Below, piece after piece: positions 36,156 to 47,500 of a stretch of DNA of 64,000 nt. The notes under the pieces are model-generated. The model was not told where the DNA came from and ran no database searches. It saw only the letters and a list, made by a program, of their open reading frames with translations. The stretch covers positions 76,983,935 to 77,047,934 of the forward strand of contig NC_073744.1 of the NCBI RefSeq assembly GCF_029784135.1, in the 5' to 3' direction. The first letter of the stretch is position 1. Every line of letters starts with the position of its first letter. Made by a program: the position numbers and the translations under genes. The DNA is from Toxorhynchites rutilus septentrionalis. Its lineage: Eukaryota; Arthropoda; Insecta; Diptera; Culicidae.

Positions 36156-37373
36156 ATGCGGGGCAAAGGTGCGCATTGCCCATTTTGAAGCAAACGAGCA
36201 TAAAATTTCGACAACAGTGTAGTCGTTTGATACATTATTACACCAGCAGCTCACACATATAAAAAAAGATACATTTCATGAAAGTGCCAAAAAGTTATGA
36301 CCTAAAAAAAGTTTTGCGATGTTTTGATCTATTTTTTTCAGTTTTGGAGATGACGATTTACTAACCTAAAATAACTGGAAAGTTCGAAACTACACTGTCA
36401 AGGAAACCTTCATTCTATAGTAGATGATAGTGCGCATTCGTTCTTGTGAAAAAGTTCAAGAGCTTTTTTAAAAAATTCGATTGGTTCGAAAATTGCTTGT
36501 GGGGCAAAGGTGCGCAGTGGCTGTGGTGTAAAAACTCGCACTAGCGTTTTGCTCCGAAAAAAAATTATAAAATGTTCTCAACAAAAATTTTAACGGGACT
36601 CACAAGAAGAAAACTGATTTGAAGAAATGCACTCCAGAAATGCTCAAATGGCCCGACAGAGGCTTCGGCAGGGAGTCACGAAGTGTCGGATTACGGCAAA
36701 CCTCGGTATTTCTGAATCAACTCTGAGGAAGAGGCTCTTATCAGAAAGTGATTCATGATTTGAATCTTCTTTTATTGACATTTATACTTCTGCTGGAATG
36801 TGTCAGCGAGCACCTAGTGCGATTCAGATGGGTATTTACGAGTGAGCAGTCCAGGCCACTGCAGACCACTGGACAAAGTTTTCTATGGTATGACTCTCAA
36901 AGATTTACGGCGCATGGCGTTCGATTTTTCGGAAGCCAACAACCTCCAGCACGAATTCAACAAAGTTGCAAAACTAGCAGGAAGAGATTGAGCTTCTAGC
37001 TTCATGTGGAACCACCGTATGTCTCTTCGAACCCTACAACAGCGCAACGAAGCAACAGCGTTCCAAGGCAAAGCGTCGGGATTCTCAGAACCGAAATTCA
37101 TGTTAGGAATAAAAATAAACAATTGCTTAAAAATGATTCAAAATTAATCTCAAATGAAAAATGTTTTTATTTTCACCATGCATTTAATTCAATAACGGTT
37201 AAGTTGTCAGTCTCCTTCCTCCCAAAAATTTCCACGTGGTATGTTCGACATAACACCCACTCTTCTCCACCCATAAAAAAACACAGGACACCTCCCCCCT
37301 GCCTACTGGACGGTGCCTACATTCTAAGTTATCTCAGAAGTTCAATTCAATAAGTGCGCACTTTTGCCCCCAC
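36156..37373 (+). pseudogene. pogo/Tigger-like transposon remnant
   Basis: Inverted ends ATGCGGGGCAAAGGTGCGCA (36156) and TGCGCACTTTTGCCCCCAC (to 37373), each bordered by TA. Broken + frames read LRQGVTKCRITANLGISEST (psq-type helix-turn-helix), then FYGMTLKDLRRMAFDFSEAN, NLQHEFNKVAKLAGRD and SFMWNHRMSLRT (CENP-B-like DNA-binding domain). The DDE core is deleted. A second internal copy of GGGGCAAAGGTGCGCAGTGG lies at about 36502. Confidence 0.75.
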
Positions 37374-37509
37374 TATGGGGGCAAACTGTTGGGGGCAATC
37401 TAATCTAACGATATCAATGTCAGGACATGAATAGCTATGAAGCCACCTAGGATTGTTAGATTCCAGCTTTCATTCAATGTTGTACTTGATATCGGTATCG
37501 TTACCACTG

Positions 37510-37591
37510 AACAAAAGAACTGGTTCACTTAAGTGAACGGTTAGTGATTGAACCATTCATTAAAGTGAACTACTTTGTCCATCTCTACTTC
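37510..37591. repeat. hAT-type terminal remnant
   Basis: CTGGTTCACTTAAGTGAACG and TTTGTCCATCTCTA resemble the right end of the hAT MITE at 54457-55080; no left end seen. Confidence 0.5.
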
Positions 37592-38147
37592 ATGTTGTGG
37601 TTTCCTTATAGTTCTCAGATGTTATTTCGTGACGGACAAGGTGAATCGATGCTCATTGAGAATTATTCTTCATTTGTGATGGAAAGTACCTATCAGAATC
37701 AAAGAAGAGAAGATAACTTGGAAGATGATGACACTCTATTATCTCCAAAGTTTCGACGAGAACATCGTTTAGAGGGTTTAACTTTATAAAGATTTTATGA
37801 TAAGATTGTTGTCTAATCATATCGTGTTCAATGTACATTTCTATCATGTAGGATATGATATTGAGTACGTTGGTAATGTCGAAAATATTTCAGTGAAAGA
37901 ACTGAACTGCAGATTGACAGGTCCGAAAGGATACACTCATGCATACCATTTCGCGATATCTTATCAAGAAGTACTAATCGTTTTGTTTAACCAGCTGCAC
38001 TCCCCAAATCCACTTGTCCATTCCACTTTCCCTTCCTTAGTAATAAGCAGCACTCGTTTGGATCAGTTAACTCCAGAATCAACACAAATTTCACAAAGCA
38101 ACACTCACGATTATAAGATATCTGGTCTGCCTCACCTGGCGATATAA
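37544..38147 (+). other. Unassigned open frames inside the palindrome-ended element
   Basis: Two successive + frames (37544-37789 and 37797-38147) contain protein-like stretches (ENYSSFVMESTYQNQRRED; YVGNVENISVKELNCRLTGP) without recognisable domain. They could be a decayed accessory gene of the element. No function is proposed. Confidence 0.3.
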
Positions 38148-38958
38148 TCATTATGAGTCATCACAGATAATGTTTCAGACAAGTATACTATCTCCAAGGC
38201 AAGCTAGCTACTTAAACTTATGTTCAAGAATGCTATGTAAGATGATGGTTTCTTATCGAAATCTCGAAATCTCGAAAACGAAAATCTATCTGATGTTTTC
38301 TTGATGAGTTTACTATTGACAAAAGTAGAAGGGACTGAGCCAGGGAGCACGGACGTAAGTTTGACGTAGGACTGTGATTGTTCGGAACAATTGTCTTTAT
38401 ATGTAACTCTTTTCATTGTTCAGAAATCTATTATTTAAACTCTTTTGAAACTTCAAATGGTGGCCCTGAAAAGTTCTGTTTGTTATGTGTACTCATAACC
38501 ATCAAACGGGTTGAAATGGACAAAAACCAAATTAGCTTTCCTGCCAGAAGCTCAACTGTTCGACTGTTTAACTGAAAATGAATAATGAATATCAGTGTGA
38601 AACACAATAGGGTAGAATGGCAGCCGAAGTTTATATGGATCGGTAAACAAACAATTATATATCGACATTGATTACCTTGAATAAGAAGAAAAAACAAGCA
38701 ACACTTCTTGATATGTTGAGGCAAAATACACATGAAATCATAAAGCTGCATTATTTTTAATGGATATATATGGTATTGTAAGTCATCTGGAGTAGTAGTT
38801 TTTTTCGGTGAAATAATGTTTCATCTTACTAACCCACTAACCCATCATATACATCACACTTATTCCAACACATTGAATGACTGTCCTATTTGTTTGATAG
38901 AACGAATTATTGCACACAATATTGTGTTGCATATAACATTCACGGGAACCAAGTTGAA

Positions 38959-38992
38959 AGAAAGAATGAAAGAAAGAAAGAAAGAAAGAAAA
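38959..38992 (+). repeat. GAAA microsatellite
   Basis: AAGAAAGAAAGAAAGAAAGA-type run with one interruption. Confidence 0.9.
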
Positions 38993-39552
38993 AACCAAGT
39001 AACACATGATTTGCCTTTGTATTCGCTCACAAAACATACCTCTTTCATTCGTTAAATTGCTCACTTGTTTAATATTACCAGTTTTAAAGTTTTAAGCGAA
39101 AATTTTGCTGGATAAATTTGCCGTCTAATGGTATATATTATAACATATATCGTAAGAACGAATCTACATAATATGCAATTTAAAACTCCTAATTTTTCGT
39201 TACATTTTTCCTATGGTGACCCCCCTGTATAGAAATAAAAGACGTAGTTCTACGTCAATAGAAAATATTATTAATTAATGGTTCAGGATTTTTGCTACCA
39301 CTACAACTCTTGCAACACGTTTGAAGTTCAGTTCATATAACAAACGAATTTTCAGTGTTTTGAATTTTTAATGATTTAAATTTACGGATTCCTGAACAGT
39401 TACAAATACATAATTCAAAAGAAATTGCCATAAAGGCTATGTAAAGTTACCGTCCGTACCTCCAGGCACGGATCTATCTACTCCTGCAATATTCACAACA
39501 ATAAAAACATAAGTAAACAAACACAACTGCTGGTTTTAGGAAGGATCGCCAA

Positions 39553-39680
39553 TGTGATATTGTGCAATCTACAGCTCAACTAACTGAAAACTACTTTACA
39601 AAAACAAACTCTCTTCAATCTCGTTTGCACAACATACGTAGTACTGAGCAAATACTCTGATCAGGGTGTCACACAATCTT
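39553..39680 (+). repeat. Dispersed repeat (direct copy of 35149-35235)
   Basis: Same ordered motifs as the upstream copy with a 40-bp insertion; the two copies flank the palindrome-ended element. Confidence 0.7.
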
Positions 39681-39939
39681 CAATTGATCCGTTCAAAGCG
39701 AGCTACAGGTCGGACTTGATTATCTCGACTCGAGTCGACCATTTTTTTTCAACAATTATTTTCAAATCCTATACATAAACGAATCTCAAGAAAACAATTT
39801 TTTCATTAATGTATGCATGTCAAACATTAATAGAAAAATAGCTTTTTTGTGATTCGATTATGTATTGGATTCTAAAATTAACGTTGAAAGTGAAATTGCG
39901 ATTATATATAATCGAGTCCGACCTGTATTGCCAAAAAAA

Positions 39940-40262
39940 AGTCCACATCTTGCGACCAGACACGAGCGGATAATATTCCATCATAACAACGCTCGGCCTC
40001 ATGTTGCTATTCAAGTTTAAAACTATTTGGAAAATTAGCTGAAAGGAAATTCTGGTTCACCCGCCTTATAGCCCAGATATTGCCTCTTCCGACTACCATT
40101 TCTTACGGCCGATGCAGAACGCGTCGGGTGAAATATGCTTTACTTCAGCACAAAGTATCAAAAATAGGCTCGATTCAATTTGACTTCAAAAGGCGAACGC
40201 TTCTTTTGCGACGGGATCCGTAAATTGCTAGGAAGAAGGGAAAAAAAGGGGCTAATAATAGC
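39940..40262 (+). pseudogene. mariner transposase C-terminal remnant
   Basis: Plus strand in mixed frames: NARPHVAIQV, YCLFRLPFL (decayed APSDYHLF), NLTSKGERFFCDGIRKL, GRREK, covering the third catalytic block to the C-terminus. Frameshifted throughout. Confidence 0.75.
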
Positions 40263-40344
40263 TAAAACTCTGAATAATGCATTAATTCAATTTATTATTC
40301 TAATAAATGTGTAAAAACGGAGTGAATTGAGTTGCACACCCAAT

Positions 40345-41200
40345 ATGAAACCGAACCTTTTTTTAAATGGAAAAAAACTTCTTGCTCAAAGTATTTCCCA
40401 TCGGTTTCTATAATTTTTCCTCGCCATTGCACAATTCGTGGATACCACGCTAAAAATAAAACTGTTCCTCTTTAGAAGCAAGCGCTGCTCAGCAAGTGCT
40501 TGCCCCATAGATGCATAGATCTAGTAGTTGGTGGAAGTCTGGCCACATGTGAAAGGAATTTTCAACCAAATGACTCAATCATCTCTTTGATCGGTTTCGG
40601 TTATGTTGTCTTTTTTACTACTCTGGTTTTCCACCCAAAGCTCGATTCAAATTTGTCATTTGTTGTCGTCAGCGTCCAGCATTTGAATAGCAATATTTGA
40701 ATAGCTCATCGTAAAACAAACCCTTTTGATCCCACCAAACATAGAACATTGCATACCGTCCATAGTGGTTTGGCCGTGCAACCGATGTTGATGGTTCCTC
40801 TGGCCTTACCCAAGATCTGTGAAACTTAGATTTCTCGGAATAAACCCACATTTCATCTCCAACCACTACGATGGAGAAATGACTTATTTTGTACCTGGCG
40901 AGCGGCACTTCACATGATATTTTTCGAGCTATATTTTGTGCATCTCACGTGGAGCCCGTTTCCGATCTTCTGGATCTTTCCCATGGCCGTCTAACGTATT
41001 GAAATGGCTTCTTGAGTCATACTCAATTGACGTGCGAGTTGTTGGGTTCGAGTATCTCCTTCAACCAGAAGTTATATCAGTTCACTGTCCTCAAACTTTT
41101 TCGGAAGTTATCCACGTTCTTTGTTTCTCACGTCAAAATTACAATTTTAATTTTTTTTTGAACCACTCAAAACACTGCGATTGAAATGAAACTATTGAGT
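40345..41200 (-). pseudogene. mariner transposase remnant, nearly full span
   Basis: The minus strand carries KKFEDSELI and TRTQQLARQLSMTQEAISIR (helix-turn-helix), then VVVGDEMWVYSEKSKFHRSW and PSTSVARPNHYGRYAMFYVW (first catalytic region), WWDQKGLFYDEL, and a C-terminal IHELCNGEEKL piece near 40400. Many frameshifts. It faces the plus-strand mariner remnant at 39940-40262 tail to tail. Confidence 0.8.
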
Positions 41201-41500
41201 TCATTGGGAGCAACTACCGTATACGACTCATTCATCAGACTTGACCATCGATTACCATTTGTTTTCATCGATCGGATACGCACTTGCTGAACAGCTCTTC
41301 AATTAATAAGGTAGTGTGTGAAATGGTCCGATGTTTTTTGTTTACAAGGGACTTCAACCCAATGGTTATTTGTTTCTGAAGAATCGAAATTTATAAGTTC
41401 ATTTGCAATATACAATCTCATAGTAATTCCATTTACAATTTTGCCAATGAAGGATCCTTAGATTGAACCCTTGGTTAGCATCGTTTGTCAACGAAGATTT

Positions 41501-41744
41501 TGTCAGTTACTCAGTTGCGAGTAAACGTCAAATGATCCGAAGAATTATGAACGTACCCATACCACGAAATTTGGCATTCGATTTGCATGTGTGGGGCTAC
41601 TCGCGACCGAGCTACATCAAAGTTTTTTGTTTTCAAACGGGCGAGTAGCTCCATACATACAAATCAAATGTCATATTTTGTAATATGGGTATGTTTGTCA
41701 TTTTTCGGTTCGTTTAACGCTTAACTCGCATCGAGTAACTGACA
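41501..41744. mobile_element. Foldback MITE (about 244 bp)
   Basis: TGTCAGTTACTCAGTTGCGA, then GTACCCATAC on the left is mirrored by GTATGTTTGTCATTTTTCGG and GCATCGAGTAACTGACA on the right; CTACTCGC arms meet near the centre. Confidence 0.8.
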
Positions 41745-41764
41745 ACGTATAAACCCTGCTTGAG

Positions 41765-42037
41765 ACGCATTGGTCGACGAAGATGTTGTGCGTAAGAACT
41801 TGATACTCGCGACGATTTTTGATCTGCAGCGATGAATCTAGTCCATCGTCAAACAACCGGGCATGAATCCGGCCTTAGAACTTCCCACAGAACTGTCTAC
41901 TATTGGTGAAAGAGAATCTGGAATAGAATATTGTAGGTAACATTCAGGGTCGTGATTGCACAATAGTTCTCACAATCCACCTTGTCATCTTTTATCAAAG
42001 ATGGGGCAGATTACCCCTTATTTACACTCCTCTAGTA
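41765..42037 (-). pseudogene. RTE-type reverse transcriptase fragment, downstream part
   Basis: Minus-strand pieces in several frames: GVICPIFDK, DCENYCAIT-like and SSKAGFMPG resemble the RT core order GVICPIYKKGD, CENYRAISLLN, QAGFR of RTE-clade (JAM1-like) elements. Interrupted by the ITmD37E insertion at 42038. Confidence 0.55.
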
Positions 42038-43334
42038 AAGGGTGTGTCACATCAAATTGCATCACGGAAAAAACGCTGTAGAAATTCGCCCAGTAGATCG
42101 ATCCTTTTGAAAATTTTAGACAGTAAAATAAAAACTATTAAACAACTTTTGGCATTTTCTTTTTATTCATACTTCGAGCCCAAGCCCGTATGCTCGCACC
42201 TTCCTCTTTACCCCGTCCATAAGGTTCTGTACAACGTCAGGTTGTAGTTTTTTTTTACAGAAATCCATTTTCTCTTGTAGTCCACCTCCGATTTGACAAC
42301 TTTTGGGTTCTTCCGGAGGACCTGCTTCATAATCGCCCAATATTTCTCTATTGGGCGAAGCTCCGGCGCGTTGGGCGGGTTCATTTCATTTGGCACGAAG
42401 GTGACCCCGTTGGCTTCGTACCACTCCAACACGACCTTTGAATAGTGGCACGAAGCGAGATCCGGCCAGAATATGGTCGGGCCCTCGTGCTGCTTCAATA
42501 GTGGTAGTAAGCGCTTCTGTAGGCACTCCTTAAGGTAAACCTGCCCGTTTACCGTGCCGGTCATCACGAAGGGGGCGCTCCGCTTTCCGCAAGAACAGAT
42601 CGCTTGCCACACCATGTACTTTTTGGCAAACTTGGATAGTTTCTGATTGCGAATCTCCTCCGGAACGCTGAAATTGTCCTCTGCGGAGAAGAACAACAGG
42701 CCCGGCAGCTGACGAAAGTCCGCTTTGACGTAGGTTTCGTCGTCCATTACCAGGCAATGCGGCTTCATCAGCATTTCGGTGTACAGCTTCCGGGCTCGCG
42801 TCTTCCCCACCATGTTTTGCCTTTCGTCGCGGTTAGGAGCCTTCTGAACCTTGTATGTACGAAGGCCCTCCCGCTGCTTGGTCCGCTGGAGGAATGAACT
42901 TGACAAATTCAGCTTATTGGCGACATCCCGGACCGAACTTCTCGGATCACGTCTAAACTGCTTAACTACGCGCTTGTGATCTTTTTCACTGACGGAGCAT
43001 CCATTTTTGCCGTTCTTCACCTTCCGGTCGATGGCTAGGTTCTCGAAGTATCGTTTTAGTACTCTGCTGACCGTGGATTGGACGATTCCCAGCATCTTAC
43101 CGATGTCCCGATGTGACAACTCCGGATTCTCGAAATGAGTGCACAGGATTAATTCACGACGCTCATTTTCGTTCGACGACATTTTTCCAAATTTACGAAA
43201 AATTGACAGTGAAGCATGGCCAACGTGATCTATACACTCTTATCTGATTATGAACGAAAGCTGAAGATATAATTCCTAAAAATTAAATTTCTACAGCGTT
43301 TTTTCCGTGATGCAATTTGATGTGACACACCCTT
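42038..43334 (-). mobile_element. ITmD37E transposon, full length (1297 bp)
   Basis: Identical 49-bp terminal inverted repeats beginning AAGGGTGTGTCACATCAAAT, flanked by TA (42036-42037 and 43335-43336). Encloses one long intact transposase frame. Perfect ends plus an open frame point to a recent insertion. It lies between the two halves of an RTE fragment and within the candidate desaturase intron 1, opposite to the gene. Confidence 0.95.
42208..43182 (-). CDS. ITmD37E transposase (DD37E, Tc1/mariner superfamily)
   Basis: 324 codons, uninterrupted. It cuts and pastes the element at TA sites using a two-metal DDE active site. N-terminus (1-110): paired helix-turn-helix DNA binding (LSHRDIGKMLGIVQSTVSRV; SSVRDVANKLNLSSSFLQRT). 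Catalytic core: MDDETYVKADF (first Asp), FWPDLASCHYSK (second Asp), PELRPIEKYWA (Glu) with exactly 37 residues between second Asp and Glu, the family hallmark. Start MSSNENERRE is the first ATG and lies about 150 bp inside the terminal repeat, as expected. Length and all three catalytic residues are consistent with activity; this is inference. Confidence 0.95.
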   Translation of the reverse strand: MSSNENERRELILCTHFENPELSHRDIGKMLGIVQSTVSRVLKRYFENLAIDRKVKNGKNGCSVSEKDHKRVVKQFRRDPRSSVRDVANKLNLSSSFLQRTKQREGLRTYKVQKAPNRDERQNMVGKTRARKLYTEMLMKPHCLVMDDETYVKADFRQLPGLLFFSAEDNFSVPEEIRNQKLSKFAKKYMVWQAICSCGKRSAPFVMTGTVNGQVYLKECLQKRLLPLLKQHEGPTIFWPDLASCHYSKVVLEWYEANGVTFVPNEMNPPNAPELRPIEKYWAIMKQVLRKNPKVVKSEVDYKRKWISVKKNYNLTLYRTLWTG

Positions 43335-43527
43335 TAGCTGTAACCTCGCCCCGGAACCTGACTATCAACCTATGCATACGCTGTATAAGTTTTACCGGAC
43401 ATTCCTCGAAGAGCTCTGCTGCAAGGTCACCTTTACCTGCTGCTTCATGATATACGGCCTTCTCAACTTCACTCATCGTAGGGGGTGGGCATCGTCTTTG
43501 TTCGTTGCACCGGTGTATTCCCATCAA
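43335..43527 (-). pseudogene. RTE-type reverse transcriptase fragment, upstream part
   Basis: The minus frame reads PPPTMSEVEKAV, then AAGKGDLAAELFEE and LIQRMHRLIVRF, the order N-terminal to the RT core in RTE-clade elements (KAAGKDGLPAEL, LHRLIVKIW). Its continuation lies at 41765-42037 on the other side of ITmD37E. Confidence 0.65.
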
Positions 43528-44131
43528 TTCTTAGTAAAACATTATTTGGGATTCCTGAAAAAGATTTTAAACCTTAAACCAGAAAAAATGTCACAAAGAG
43601 TAAGCGAAAGTGAAAATCCAAACAGAAGAAAACTGTATGTTTGTCAGTTATAAAACACATTAAACTATGATCATTGATATCACAATCTCTACTGAATATT
43701 TTGGACCATCGTTTCGCACGCTGAATAACCACGCTCAACAGTTGAATTTTTTATTTGGTCTGACGAAGAAAAGCTGTTTTGGAATTGAAGCGCTGTGTTT
43801 CATAACAACAACCAGCAGAGTTGAACTCAATCTGTTTCGTTGTTCCTGATTATCATATTCTCTTGCGTTTCCGTTGGTTCCGCCGTTATTTTGAATGCCT
43901 CAGTTGAGCGAAGCGGTAAACCATTCGCTAACAGGTTCAACTCTGTGGTATGATGATTCCGAATAATATTTGTTGCACACATTGGCTGTTAACTGACCTG
44001 CCACAACAATCACGGTTTTTTTATCTCATTTGGTATATCCCAAACGCTAATAGCGCGAATGTCTAAAAAAACTCGTTCCGATAAATAAATAAATAAAAAG
44101 CTAACAGACTGCTTTTTGTCAATTATTCCAG
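43528..44131. other. Sequence upstream of the first coding exon
   Basis: No gene. 43667-43850 holds decayed transposase-like words (ILDISRS-type not confirmed). The polypyrimidine and acceptor TTGTCAATTATTCCAG ends at 44131. Confidence 0.4.
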
Positions 44132-44133
44132 CA

Positions 44134-44524
44134 ATGGGAGCGGATTCTTTGGCAAATACGATAACGTGCACCAAAACAACAGAGCTAATCGATGCAATGA
44201 TGATGGAAAAACCCACCGTTCCTTCTGTATCCGAGCTGCACCAAGAAATAGTCAGCTTGGATTCCACCTTAAGTGCGCGACAGTTCCAGAAAGTTCTCTC
44301 CAGCTGTAATGATCTGGCCCACAATGACGAGGAGGTGGACAAAAAACTGAAGGTAATCGGATCGCACACACCAATTCTACCCTCCGATATTGGCACAGAT
44401 TTCAACTTCAAACGGGAGATCGTATGGAAGAATGTGGTTGGTTTTGCGCTGCTGCACATCTGTGGCTGGGTCGGTCTTCATCTAGCATTCTGGCTATACT
44501 GCGATTGGCGAACAACAGTCTACA
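44134..44524 (+). CDS. Desaturase coding exon 1
   Basis: Starts at ATG 44134, two bases after a splice acceptor (AG at 44130-44131). A further in-frame ATG at 44116 lies upstream of the acceptor and is therefore not used. Encodes residues 1-130: a soluble N-terminus, then the first hydrophobic segment (GFALLHICGWVGLHLAFWL). The donor GTAAGT begins at 44525 and splits codon 131 after its first base. Confidence 0.93.
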
Positions 44525-47500
44525 GTAAGTAGGGGCGTGATTTCGTTTCGTACAGTATTCATAACTCTTATTTTCATCTCTACAGCTGCCTGGTTGATGT
44601 ACATGTCCGGTCAGGGGGTTACGATGGGAGCCCATCGGCTGTGGGCCCACAAAGCATTTAAGGCGAAACTGTGGCTGAGATTACTGCTGCTTTGGCTTCA
44701 TACGTTAGCGGGTCAAAATTGTTTGTATGTGTGGGTACGTGACCACCGGCAGCATCACAAGTACTCGGACACCGATGCGGATCCACACAACGCTAACCGG
44801 GGATTCTTCTTCTCCCATGTGGGATGGCTGCTATCCCGCAAACATCCAAAGGTGAGTTCATGGATGCGCCAGTATTATAAACACGTTTTAACTATGCTTC
44901 ACCCCATAGGTCATAGAATACGGCAAAAAGATCGATATGTCCGACCTGGAAGACGATCCGTGGATCATGTTTCAGAAGGAGTGAGTATTTGCGATTGTAA
45001 CGTCCAATGGCTTTCCCTGAAAGCAATGTACGTTCACTTTTCAGCTAACGCTAAGAACGTTTGTTCTTGAAATGGATCTCGTGAATTAGCACTTACGGTG
45101 AAAACCTTGCGTGTTATAACTGGAGATCAAATCTGAATATTTGCTTTCTGTTTTTCATTGCATCTTTCATTCGAATGATGCATAACCCCTTGAAAACCGC
45201 AGTCCAACGGCAGCATTGAGATAGTCTGGACCGTACTCTTATGAATGAACGAAGCATGCACACCACAAGATCAAAACAAAATAAAAAACGGAATAATAAC
45301 CTCAGTACTTGCACTCTGGCTCACTACACTTGGCATTGAAATTATAGCCGACGCCGGCGGCGAGGCAGACAGGCTGCAGTTGGAGTTGGACTTGCGCGCG
45401 TCAAGATAATTGTGATGACTCTCCGCCATCCGCCTGCGGAGTATGTGTTTATATGGGTCTATATTTTTGGACACTTTCGTTTCGCGGCTCGTACAAACAA
45501 GACAACATTATGCTGAACATTGGCATTACGTGTGGTTATTTTAACCAACCACGGTCAAAGTGCCGGTTCGGCGCAGTTGCTCAACCCTCAGTTGTTTTGG
45601 TAACGGCTCCGTTCGTCAACCCTGCCAGTGTAATAGTGAACTCTTGAGGTGTGTATTTCACAGTATTTACTTATGGATATGGTCCACCGGGAGGCCACCC
45701 ATTTCCGTTGCTGGATGTGTACTTATGGATAGATTTGGTGTACACATTTTGACCTATGTTTATCAAGACCTCATCGGATTGATGCGTTCGCTTCCCAAGG
45801 AGGTGGTAAATTATTACGATCAGCTGTTTACCCGAAACGAATCAGCGGAACCCGTTTGATACGCAACATATGACGGCATCAACCAAATTTTCGGTCCATC
45901 GTTTCTCAGTCTCAATCACGTAGACAGGTTGGATTTTATTTATGCATCTAAACCGGATTAACATTTCGTCAGTCAACTAACTAACTTTTTGACCAAACGT
46001 GTTTTAATGACCCAAATTCGAAGGCGACAGCCAGACGAAACGAAACTCCTCTTATGTGACGCTTTTTTCTTCGAACAGAATCGCTTGAAAAGAGATGGGA
46101 TAAAATAGATACATAATCCGATCAGTCGGGGGATTTTCTTGAGATTGACGCGTTTATACCTTGCCGGACAATTTTTATCTTTTGTCGTCGTAGCTATTTA
46201 CCGAGTACTAGCTGACCCGGCAAACTTCGTCCTGCCCAAAATTTATTTCTCGTTGTCACATTCACGATCTTCTATGAATTCTTCTATGATGAATAAATTT
46301 TCCGTTTCCGTGTATATCCTTTAATAGAGATTCAAGTTTTCTGTAAGTAATCTTCAATAGGGGTATTTATTCATCAAAATTTACCCCTTGGTAATTTTGA
46401 GTCCTGTTCATAAATTAATGTTATGAGTAAATATTCGTTTAATTTAAAAAATCTAACTTTATTTTTAATTATGGATAAATGGTTTGGCTATGCAATGCTA
46501 GCTATCTAATCAGTTATTTTGTTATGATTTATGTTGTGTCAAAAAGAATTTTTGGTTATTCTTCAATACTCGCTATCCGGTCGGATAGCAAATATTGACC
46601 GGATAGGCCGGATATTCGTTTCATCTCTAGTATTAATGTTTATTATATAACTTCTATGTTTGACTTACTTTATCTTCAAATGGAAATTCCTCTAAATTTT
46701 GTTCAAAGTTATGCTAAAAGCTAAAAAATACCATAATAATACCAAGTGGAAAGACCGCCCAAGAATATCAGGTTCAAAACATGCGTATTTCATAAGGGAA
46801 ATTGGACTGTAATGCAATCAGTTAGTTGCTTTTCCACAAGTTCCTTTTTTTTTTAAATAAAGAAACAAATTCAGGTAAAAGTAACACGAATCGACAAACA
46901 TATTTCCTGAAATATTTCAATCAGCTAAATGTACCGATCGGCGTCATTGTTTACGTTTGTGAAATGTCCATTAACCCTTTTAATAAGACAATGCGCTCCG
47001 TTGGAGTGCTACCACTGAACGGATCACTGCGCCGAAAACTATACATATCGCGCTCGATGTGCAGTATCACCCAGATGTCGTCTATAGACGACGCTTGTAG
47101 CGAAAGGGTTAAGTACAAATTCTAAACTAAACTAAATTAATTTAACTTAATCGAAACTTAATCCTTCGATTATTCGGTGTCTAAATTCTAAACTAAACTA
47201 AATTAATTTAACTTAATCGAAACTTAATCCTTCGATTATTCGGTGTCACAAGCTAGAATAGGGAAGATAATGTTCCATTGTCTTTCATTTCATTCAAATT
47301 GGGTGTTCCTGAGATTATTGAGAATGTGATTACATCTCAGAACTTTTGGCCTGTTGGAATATCGATCACTACTTTCGTAATTCGTAATCCGACTACAATT
47401 CCAAATGTGCAGCAAACCTCACCTCACCGTATTGCATCAATCTCAAACCAACAACTTCGAGCAGCCGCCCAACAAGATTCTGATAACGCTCATGGTTATT

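Larger units (their letters stand above)
35653..39258. repeat. Palindrome-ended element with extended terminal inverted repeats
   Basis: Left TTTGACGTAGCACTACG then CAGGGGGTCAC; right GTGACCCCCCTGTATAG then GACGTAGTTCTACGTCAA, inverted repeats of about 40 bp with differences. Contains a pogo-like pseudogene (36156-37373), a hAT-type end (37510-37590), unassigned open frames (37544-37789, 37797-38147) and a GAAA microsatellite. Whether the ends belong to one element is inferred from the inverted match beyond the palindrome. Confidence 0.55.

Noticed and set aside
35653..39258. Classical LTR retrotransposon suggested by direct repeats at 35149 and 39553
   Set aside because: The direct repeats do not start TG or end CA at matching borders, and no gag-pol, primer-binding site or polypurine tract was found between them.
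44010..44459. 149-codon minus frame opposite desaturase exon 1
   Set aside because: Antisense shadow of a conserved coding exon.
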